Assembly: GCA_030432015.1 (NCBI GenBank)
Contig: JAUIHJ010000609.1
Coordinates: 1 to 5,255, forward strand
Source: a bacterium
GTDB lineage: Bacteria > Planctomycetota > Planctomycetia > Pirellulales > Pirellulaceae
Direction: 5' to 3'
Length of the DNA: 5,255 bases
Below the pieces are notes generated by a model. The model made no database searches, was not told the DNA's origin, and worked only from the letters and a program-made list of their open reading frames with translations. Shown piece by piece: positions 1-5,255 of this stretch. Numbering within the stretch: position 1 is the first letter of the stretch; every line of letters begins with the position of its first letter. A program made the position numbers and the translations under genes.

Positions 1-1
1 A

Positions 2-3000
2 CAAAACATGATTGTTCGTCGCGGCAGACTAACCCTTCGATTCGACGCAGCCGGCAACCTCATAACACAGCTTCCTTCGTTGCCGGCGGACGAGCCATTA
101 CCGTGTGAATCCGTCCGTTTCGACGACACCTCGCTGGTGGTTGAGCGCGCCGGTTCGCCGCCATTGGTCGCAAATGAGATCGACGGGCGGCTTCAAGCCA
201 ATCTGAACGGCATCGAGGCCACGGCCACGATCGGCGCTGCCCTCGGTAGCGCATGGACGTTAGAAATGACGCACAGCGAGGTAACCCAACTGAAACTCGC
301 GACGACAGAGTTTCGGGCAGCGGGACGCGACCTTTCCCAATTGCCAGGCGTTCCCGCCTCGATCGCAAGCATCGAACAAGTTGCCGGTGCGGCGTCGATC
401 AGCGTACAGCTCGATCCCACGAAAGCGAACCGATTCGTTTCGCGCGCCGAAGCGACGTTGACCTCGCTACGGGCCACCGCGCTTACTCGCGAATGGCAGC
501 TGACAAACGGCACAGCGAGTTTCTCGCTCCAAGACCAGGTCGTGCGGATGACGACCCTGACGGGCGACATTGCGGGAGGTCGAGCAAGACTTGCTGGAGA
601 GTTCAACCTGGTGGACGAAGCCGGCAGCATCAGCGGCGATGTCGAGCGGGTCAATCTGGCCGAACTGCCGGAGGCCTGGCATGTCCCGCCACTGCTTCAA
701 GGGCGTCTCTCAGCGGACCTGACGTTGCAGCTCAAGATCGTCGATCGCGAAGTTGTTGTCGCAGGCGCAACGCGCGGTCGGATCGAGGACGTGGAAGTGG
801 CCGGACTGGGAATCGATCCGATCCAAGTCGAATTGACGCTGGCGGAGCAGAAGTTGAGTGAGGAACGCGTTGGCACCGCCAAAGTCAGCCTGGGGGTGAC
901 CGCGCTGGACGTTGGGGAATTTCTAGCCAGCCTGGATCGCACGGCATTGGCGCTGCCCGATGTTCCTCGTGGGAAACTGACCGCCGCGCTAACATTGACC
1001 GTTCCCTTGCAGGCGTTAGGCAACCCTGGGGAGTATCGAGGCGAGGGGCGGCTCAGCACGGAACAGATTACGATTCGCCAACAGTCCGTCAATGATGTGC
1101 AGGCGAACTTGCGGATCGAAGCCGGCAAGGTCTCACTGGAACAAGCGACCTTCGTGATTGCGGGTGGCACGGCGCAGGGGCACATCAGCGCGGAGATGGA
1201 AAGCGGCGCGTTGACAGCGGAGTTGACTGTTGAGACGCTCTCCCTGGCCCAACTTGCGAAGGCTGCTGCGACGTCGTCGACAGCGATTGACGGAACGGTT
1301 GACGCCAACGTCACGTTGAGGGGCTCGTGGCGCGAACTTGCCGAACTTGACACCTGGAGTGCCCGCGGCGACGCCCGTTCGGACAACATCGAGTTGGCAG
1401 GGCAATTGCTGGAGAGCGCGCGTGCTTCGTTTCAATTGGCCCGCGGGGTGCTTCGCCTGGAGGCGTTGCGGGCGGCACGAAAGGGCGCGGAATTCGAAGG
1501 ACACGCAGCACTCGACTTACACCCGCCACACACGTTTGAGGCCCAATTGACGGCCAGCGACTTGGACGTCGCTCGCGGACTGCAGGAGTTCCCACATGCC
1601 ACCAGGTTCGCGAAACTGCAGGGGCAGGCCGCGATTGACGCACATCTGTCGGGAACGCTGGAGCCCTGGCATTGGCAAGCGGATGGAGACGCAAAGTTCG
1701 ACTCGCTGGTCTTTGATCCGTGGCGGGTCGAGCGAGGTGAAATGCAGTGGGAACTCGACGCCGAACGGTTGCAGATCAGCAAGCTCGACGTTGACGCGTG
1801 GGGAGGAACTCTGTCAGCAACCGTGGCGATTCCGTTGGGTGCGGCGCCGATCGAATCGTCCGGTACGTTTACGGAACTCGCGAGTGAATCGCTGCTCAAG
1901 TTGCCCCACGACGGTGTCACGCTGTCAGGACCTGTTTCAGGAGTCTTTTCCCTCACGCTGCCGAAGTCGGAGCCGAGCAACCTGGCTGCTCGAATTGAAT
2001 TCAGCGGGCCTCGCCTGGACGCCGAGTCGTTCGAAGTATCGGAGTTAATGGGCACGGCGACCTATGACGCGGGCGCCGTGAAACTTCGGATGCGGGGGAG
2101 TGCTTTGGGCAGTCAACTGGCATTGGACGGAAGTGGTCGGTGGGACGCGGGGGACGGGGGTGTGCAGTTTGATGGGCGGATCGTCGCGGAGGGAATCGAG
2201 TTGGCGGCGCTCGGTCCGTTGGCCACGCATCGCGAACTGGGTCATGTGCAGGGTCGCGTCGACGTCGACATGACGGTGGCCGTCCGCGGCCCTGAATGGA
2301 CGACGTCCGGTGATGGTACGGCGTCGATCCGTGATTTACGTTGGAACCGCATCGATGTCGCCCGATCGATCCAAGCTCGGATCACGCTGTCGAAGGATGT
2401 GCTGGTGGTACGGAACGTTGCGGCGCGACTTCATGAAGGGACTGCGCGCGGCGAGATGACAATTCCCTTGGCAGCGACACGCAGCGGCTCATTTCGACTG
2501 GTCCTTGATCGCGTTCGAGCACGGCGGATCCTTGCCTTGTGGCCGGAATGGGAAGGCGTCGCGGACGGCGACCTGAACGTTCTTGTGGAGGGTCGTATGG
2601 GGCGACGCTGGTACGGGTCAGCCCGCGTGCAGATGTCGCGCTCGGCCGTGGCCGGGATTCCCTTGCAACGCGTGATGGTACCGCTGAATTGGACGTTTTC
2701 GCCCGAAACTGATCGTTTTCATTTGAGTACCCGCGAGGCATCGGCTTACGTGGGTGGAGGACGCGTTACGGCCAATCTCGAATTGACCCTTGGTGACCAG
2801 CTGACCGTCAAATGCGCTGGCCGTGTTCACGCGGTGGAACTCCGCACGCTTCTCAAGGGCGTACCCGGCACGAATTCGATGATTGATGGCGACCTTACGG
2901 GTAACTTCAATTTTGCCGGCCGCAACGTTCGAAAAATTGGCGATCTGACCGGGAGCTACCAAGTGAAACTGGTCCAGGCTCGGGTCATGCTGCTCCCCGT

Positions 3001-3439
3001 CTTCGACGACTTGGCATCGGCGCTCGGCGGGGGCTCGTTAACCGGCCGGTTTGACAAGTCGGAATCGCGAGGACGATTGGCCAAGGGGGGAGTCATCCAT
3101 GTCGATGAGATGTTTCTGGCCAATTCAGAAATTCAGATGGAGGTCCAGGGGCGGGTTTGGTTGACCGGGCGAGTTGAACTCGACGTGACTGCCCATACGG
3201 GTGAATTCGAGGCGACGACGCTCCTCGGTCAACTCGTTCGATCCCCCTTGCGGTATCTTGATCCGGTGGGGATCGGACTGTTAATTCGGGCCAACGACTT
3301 CTTGCAGCGACGCCTGTTGTATTTCCATGTCGGCGGGACGGCTCGCAACCCGACCATCCGCGCCCGCGCCAGCGAATTCCTGCAGCAGGAGGTCGTTTTA
3401 TTCTTCTTGGACGAAGCGAGCGGGCAGTTACTTCGCTGA
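2..3439 (+). CDS. AsmA/TamB-like envelope protein, 5'-truncated by the window edge
   Basis: The product is a very long, beta-rich, repetitive protein of the AsmA/TamB type. These proteins span the periplasm and are tied to outer-membrane lipid homeostasis or phospholipid transport. The reading frame is open to the left edge. The first ATG (position 8) opens directly into beta-strand sequence (MIVRRGRLTLRFDAAGNL) with no signal peptide or membrane anchor, so I treat it as internal and the gene as partial. Residues below count from that Met. A unit starting hydrophobic-x-G-x-[LV]-x-[AV] recurs with Gly at about 127, 232, 322, 429, 539, 641, 749, 854 and 961. A C-terminal AsmA-like region follows: GGVIHVDEMFLANSEIQMEV from about 1027, a QGRVWL strand near 1046, and YFHVGGTARNPTIR at about 1105-1118. 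No catalytic motif or cysteine cluster is visible. The stop is TGA at 3437-3439. The family call is by overall style and C-terminal pattern; the lipid-transport role is inference. Confidence 0.8.
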   Translation, partial: QNMIVRRGRLTLRFDAAGNLITQLPSLPADEPLPCESVRFDDTSLVVERAGSPPLVANEIDGRLQANLNGIEATATIGAALGSAWTLEMTHSEVTQLKLATTEFRAAGRDLSQLPGVPASIASIEQVAGAASISVQLDPTKANRFVSRAEATLTSLRATALTREWQLTNGTASFSLQDQVVRMTTLTGDIAGGRARLAGEFNLVDEAGSISGDVERVNLAELPEAWHVPPLLQGRLSADLTLQLKIVDREVVVAGATRGRIEDVEVAGLGIDPIQVELTLAEQKLSEERVGTAKVSLGVTALDVGEFLASLDRTALALPDVPRGKLTAALTLTVPLQALGNPGEYRGEGRLSTEQITIRQQSVNDVQANLRIEAGKVSLEQATFVIAGGTAQGHISAEMESGALTAELTVETLSLAQLAKAAATSSTAIDGTVDANVTLRGSWRELAELDTWSARGDARSDNIELAGQLLESARASFQLARGVLRLEALRAARKGAEFEGHAALDLHPPHTFEAQLTASDLDVARGLQEFPHATRFAKLQGQAAIDAHLSGTLEPWHWQADGDAKFDSLVFDPWRVERGEMQWELDAERLQISKLDVDAWGGTLSATVAIPLGAAPIESSGTFTELASESLLKLPHDGVTLSGPVSGVFSLTLPKSEPSNLAARIEFSGPRLDAESFEVSELMGTATYDAGAVKLRMRGSALGSQLALDGSGRWDAGDGGVQFDGRIVAEGIELAALGPLATHRELGHVQGRVDVDMTVAVRGPEWTTSGDGTASIRDLRWNRIDVARSIQARITLSKDVLVVRNVAARLHEGTARGEMTIPLAATRSGSFRLVLDRVRARRILALWPEWEGVADGDLNVLVEGRMGRRWYGSARVQMSRSAVAGIPLQRVMVPLNWTFSPETDRFHLSTREASAYVGGGRVTANLELTLGDQLTVKCAGRVHAVELRTLLKGVPGTNSMIDGDLTGNFNFAGRNVRKIGDLTGSYQVKLVQARVMLLPVFDDLASALGGGSLTGRFDKSESRGRLAKGGVIHVDEMFLANSEIQMEVQGRVWLTGRVELDVTAHTGEFEATTLLGQLVRSPLRYLDPVGIGLLIRANDFLQRRLLYFHVGGTARNPTIRARASEFLQQEVVLFFLDEASGQLLR

Positions 3440-3446
3440 GCGAGCC

Positions 3447-3476
3447 TTGACACCGGCGGGCATTTTCTGGGATAAG
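3447..3476 (+). promoter_or_regulatory. Predicted sigma70-type promoter for the polysaccharide export gene
   Basis: A perfect TTGACA -35 box (3447-3452) is followed by an 18-base spacer and GATAAG (3471-3476), which matches TATAAT at 4 of 6 positions. A TG at 3468-3469 sits one base upstream of the -10, giving an extended -10 element. Transcription would start near 3483, leaving a leader of about 48 bases before the ATG at 3531. It lies in the only real intergenic gap of the window, immediately after the stop of the AsmA-like gene, which makes chance less likely. A 6-base inverted repeat, GCGAGC (3440-3445) and GCTCGC (3476-3481), brackets it and might be an operator or mere coincidence. Planctomycete promoters are poorly characterised, so applying the consensus is an assumption. 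Confidence 0.5.
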
Positions 3477-3490
3477 CTCGCGTCTCCTCG

Positions 3491-3508
3491 GTCGACGATT
3501 CCGTCGAC
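3491..3508 (+). other. Short hairpin in the predicted 5' leader
   Basis: GTCGACG (3491-3497) and CGTCGAC (3502-3508) are perfectly complementary, giving a 7-bp GC-rich stem with a 4-base loop ATTC. It lies between the predicted transcription start (about 3483) and the ribosome-binding region (AGGT at 3518-3521). No T-tract follows, so it is not an intrinsic terminator. It could stabilise the mRNA 5' end or modulate translation, or it could be incidental because each arm contains the self-complementary hexamer GTCGAC. Confidence 0.35.
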
Positions 3509-3517
3509 GGATCACGT

Positions 3518-3521
3518 AGGT
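3518..3521 (+). promoter_or_regulatory. Weak ribosome binding site supporting the ATG at 3531
   Basis: AGGT, a partial match to the Shine-Dalgarno core, sits nine bases before the ATG at 3531. With the signal peptide and lipobox that start there, it supports 3531 over the in-frame upstream ATG at 3327, which lies inside the AsmA-like gene. Confidence 0.4.
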
Positions 3522-3530
3522 CGAAAATAC

Positions 3531-4448
3531 ATGTTGCATCGGACCCTTCGCGCCATCATTTGCGCAGCATTGCTAGCAACCGTGCCTGGTTGTTCGTCGT
3601 TGCTCGCGCCGCGTCCTCACAAGTTGATGAAGACGACGCGCGAAATCGTCGCTGCAGCTCCCTATGCCGCCGCGTTGCCTCGTGAATTGGAGAAGCAGGT
3701 CCTGCCCGATTATCGGGTGGCGCCGGGTGACGTCGTGCTGGTCGAGCCGGTCGATTTTAACTCGTCGGTCCGGCTGCCCGCCGATCAAAAAGTGCAACCG
3801 GACGGGAAGATCGACTTGGGGCAGTATGGGCGGATCGTGGTCACCGGCATGAGCCTTGATGAGATACGCATCGCGGTCGAAGGAAAGGTTGCCGCCAAAG
3901 AGGGCCAGGCGGAAGCGGTTCAAGTGCGTTTGACCGAACCGGAGAGCCAGGTCTATTACGTGATCGGCGAAGTCAATTCGCCCGCGGCGTATCCGGTGGT
4001 TGGACGTGAGACCGTGTTGGATGCGATCCTCGCGGCCGGCGGGCTGACGGACAACGCGGATCGCCACAGCATTATTTTTAGTCGCCCCACTGCGCCCAGC
4101 AGTTGCCGATCGGTGCTTCCGATTTGCTATCGGCATATCGTCGAATTAGGGGACGCTAGCACGAATTATCAGGTGATGCCGGGTGACCGGATTTTTGTCC
4201 CCAGCGTGCCGCTTCAAGCTGAGATTCACAGGACGTTGTTCCCATCTTCTGGCGAACGCTGCCCGCGTTGCTCCGGCGCGCCGGTTGCCTGCCCGCCCGG
4301 ATCGGTAGGAGTCGCCAGTGAACAGCCGCACATTGCACCGCCCGGCGTGTCTGGTGCGGGGTCCAAGAAGATCATCCATCACCAGGCGCAGGCCACGTCG
4401 CCGCGGCGCCCGAAGTCGTTTACTAGCCTGAGTTCCTACCTGCGGTAG
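3531..4448 (+). CDS. Polysaccharide export lipoprotein, Wza-like (Poly_export plus SLBB domains)
   Basis: This is a 305-residue member of the outer-membrane polysaccharide export (OPX/Wza) family, which provides the exit for capsule or exopolysaccharide. The N-terminus MLHRTLRAIICAALLATVPG followed by Cys21 is a lipoprotein signal with a VPGC lipobox (Pro at -2 is slightly unusual), so the mature protein should be lipidated at Cys21. The Poly_export domain spans about residues 58-137: DYRVAPGDVVLVEPVDF, then VQPDGKIDLGQYGRIVVTGMS. One SLBB domain spans about 139-225: QVYYVIGEVNSPAAYPVVGR, TVLDAILAAGGLTDNADRHS, then YQVMPGDRIFVPS. The last 80 residues are a Pro/Ser/Gly-rich tail with a Cys cluster (CPRCSGAPVAC, 244-254). 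I see no amphipathic helix like the one Wza uses to cross the outer membrane. The start at 3531 is chosen because it begins the signal peptide; a longer in-frame extension overlaps the upstream gene. It lies 91 bases after the AsmA-like gene and 5 bases before the PAP2-like gene, so it is probably in an operon with the latter. Confidence 0.92.
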   Translation: MLHRTLRAIICAALLATVPGCSSLLAPRPHKLMKTTREIVAAAPYAAALPRELEKQVLPDYRVAPGDVVLVEPVDFNSSVRLPADQKVQPDGKIDLGQYGRIVVTGMSLDEIRIAVEGKVAAKEGQAEAVQVRLTEPESQVYYVIGEVNSPAAYPVVGRETVLDAILAAGGLTDNADRHSIIFSRPTAPSSCRSVLPICYRHIVELGDASTNYQVMPGDRIFVPSVPLQAEIHRTLFPSSGERCPRCSGAPVACPPGSVGVASEQPHIAPPGVSGAGSKKIIHHQAQATSPRRPKSFTSLSSYLR

Positions 4449-4453
4449 TCCGT

Positions 4454-5255
4454 ATGCGCACACGCGTTCAGAAAGGGCGTTGTCGCCGGCGCCTGGCGTG
4501 CGCAGGGGTCTGGCTCGGTCTGATGGCGATGGTGTGTCACGGCGCGGCATTCGCGAGGGACGTTTCGGTCGCGACGTGTGCGACGTGTGCCGCCCGCCCG
4601 CAAGATCGCCCGGTCTCCCGGATCGAAGCGGCTGATTATGTGTGCCAGGATTGCGGCCAACTCGCCGCCTATCCCGCCGATACGGCGCCGCTCCAGATTG
4701 AAGTTTTGCCAGAAGGTGTCAACGTCGACCGTCCGTTGATCCCGGAGTTGCTAGGTGGCGAACTCAACGGGTCAGCGATGGTCGATCGGGAACCCGCGCG
4801 GATGCGGTCCTGGCGAATGGCCAACCTGTTTACCGGGAAGATTCACCAGCGGCACGTTGAACCGGTCCACGAACTCCAACTCGACCGTTACTACTACGCT
4901 CCGATGTGGAAGTTTACCGGTGATCTATACGAGGACACGCTCAACTTTTACGCGCCGCAGTCGCTGGCGAAGCTGGGACTGGTCCTCGGTGGTGGAGCGA
5001 TCTTGGCGAATACGAAAGGGGACGAAAATTTTCGCAATTGGTACCTCCAGAATGTGCGAGACGATTCTCCCGATGTGCAGTTCGGCACAACGCTCGGTGA
5101 AGCTTGGTTGGTCCCATCGCTGATTGCCCTGACGTGGGCGGTCACGGAGTACAACGACGCCCATTCGGCCACACGTGGCTGGCGTTTTAATGAACCACTC
5201 CGTCAGTGGAGCAGTCAATCGACCCGTGCATTCCTCCTGGCCGGGCGAGGACCCG
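4454..5255 (+). CDS. Exported PAP2-family phosphatase-like protein, 3'-truncated by the window edge
   Basis: An open frame of 267 codons runs from ATG 4454 to the right edge without a stop. The N-terminus has a long basic n-region (RTRVQKGRCRRR) and a hydrophobic core (LACAGVWLGLMAMV). A plausible signal peptidase I site follows Ala34 (GAAFA-RD). After it come two CxxC pairs (Cys42/45 and Cys64/67) and a linker. The segment from about 147 to 230 includes YYYAPMWKFTGDLYEDTLNFY, LAKLGLVLGGGAILANTKGD, NFRNWYLQNVRDDSPD and TTLGEAWLVPSLIAL. It resembles the N-terminal part of planctomycete PAP2-superfamily proteins, whose hydrophobic helices precede the catalytic core. The diagnostic motifs (KxxxxxxRP, PSGH, SRxxxxxHxxxD) are not in the window, so activity cannot be judged. 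If it is a PAP2 enzyme, it would act on lipid phosphates such as undecaprenyl pyrophosphate. It starts 5 bases after the export gene's stop. No strong Shine-Dalgarno is seen (only GGTAG at 4444-4448), so translational coupling is likely. Confidence 0.65.
   Translation, partial: MRTRVQKGRCRRRLACAGVWLGLMAMVCHGAAFARDVSVATCATCAARPQDRPVSRIEAADYVCQDCGQLAAYPADTAPLQIEVLPEGVNVDRPLIPELLGGELNGSAMVDREPARMRSWRMANLFTGKIHQRHVEPVHELQLDRYYYAPMWKFTGDLYEDTLNFYAPQSLAKLGLVLGGGAILANTKGDENFRNWYLQNVRDDSPDVQFGTTLGEAWLVPSLIALTWAVTEYNDAHSATRGWRFNEPLRQWSSQSTRAFLLAGRGP
4571..4588 (+). repeat. Perfect 9-base tandem duplication encoding the first CxxC motif
   Basis: GCGACGTGT occurs twice back to back (4571-4579 and 4580-4588), in frame, encoding Ala-Thr-Cys-Ala-Thr-Cys (residues 40-45) of the PAP2-like protein. 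The duplication itself creates the first CxxC pair just after the predicted signal peptide. Confidence 0.8.

Noticed and set aside
253..861. Second + strand frame of 202 codons inside the AsmA-like gene
   Set aside because: It is Arg/Ser/Gly-rich with no family features; the overlapping frame has clear beta-repeat protein sequence.
1212..1218. TTGACA inside the AsmA-like coding sequence as an internal promoter
   Set aside because: I saw no convincing -10 box at suitable spacing, and it reads as ordinary Leu-Thr codons of the gene.
697..1389. Antisense open frame of 230 codons
   Set aside because: It lies fully inside the AsmA-like gene, has Ser/Arg-rich composition typical of a reverse-strand shadow in GC-rich DNA, and shows no domain or start signal.
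1432..2055. Antisense open frame of 207 codons
   Set aside because: Same reason: a Ser/Arg/Pro/Cys-rich shadow of the real gene with no recognisable motif.
3491..3510. Terminator after the AsmA-like gene
   Set aside because: The stem is only 7 bp, no T-run follows, and it lies downstream of a good promoter.
3327..3530. In-frame N-terminal extension of the export gene, starting from an upstream ATG at 3327
   Set aside because: It overlaps the end of the AsmA-like gene by more than 100 bases, adds low-complexity residues with no domain, and would bury the clear lipoprotein signal that begins at 3531.
3573..4136. Antisense open frame of 187 codons opposite the export gene
   Set aside because: The + strand frame encodes unmistakable Poly_export/SLBB motifs; the antisense product is Arg/His-rich without features.
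4200..4448. Possible frameshift at the end of the export gene, because the tail looks unlike the SLBB domain
   Set aside because: The same frame carries on through a Cys cluster that resembles tails of other planctomycete export proteins, and it stops 5 bases before the next gene, which is normal operon spacing.
4755..5123. + strand frame of 122 codons within the PAP2-like region
   Set aside because: It is Trp/Arg/Ser/Thr-rich and out of frame with the protein beginning at 4454, which has a signal peptide and family-like sequence throughout.

Overview
The window is GC-rich and densely coded, with three consecutive genes on the + strand. They look like part of an envelope or exopolysaccharide locus of a Gram-negative-type bacterium. 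The style of the proteins suggests a planctomycete (Pirellulales-like): a very long AsmA-like protein, a Wza-type lipoprotein with a Cys-rich tail, and an exported PAP2-type protein. That assignment is pattern recognition, not a search result.

Layout. Positions 2-3439 hold the 3' part of a giant AsmA/TamB-like gene. Its frame is open to the left edge, so the true start lies upstream. The visible product has no enzymatic motif. It shows a recurring beta-rich unit about every 105 residues, ending in an AsmA-type C-terminal region. Positions 3440-3530 are a 91-base spacer with a good sigma70-like promoter (perfect TTGACA, 18-base spacer, TG-extended GATAAG) and a short hairpin in the predicted leader. 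Positions 3531-4448 encode a 305-residue polysaccharide export lipoprotein (Poly_export plus SLBB, Wza family). Five bases later, at 4454, an exported protein begins that runs off the right edge. It resembles the N-terminal part of planctomycete PAP2-family phosphatases, but the catalytic motifs would lie beyond the window.

How they may work together. The Wza-like protein would form or contribute to the outer-membrane exit for a polymer. The PAP2-type protein could dephosphorylate a lipid pyrophosphate carrier such as undecaprenyl pyrophosphate, released during polymer or wall synthesis. The AsmA-like protein could maintain the outer membrane or carry lipid across the periplasm. The export gene and the PAP2-like gene are almost certainly co-transcribed. 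The AsmA-like gene may be read through into them, but the spacer promoter could also separate them.

No RNA genes, CRISPR arrays, insertion sequences or convincing terminators were seen. There is no gene-free stretch longer than 91 bases.
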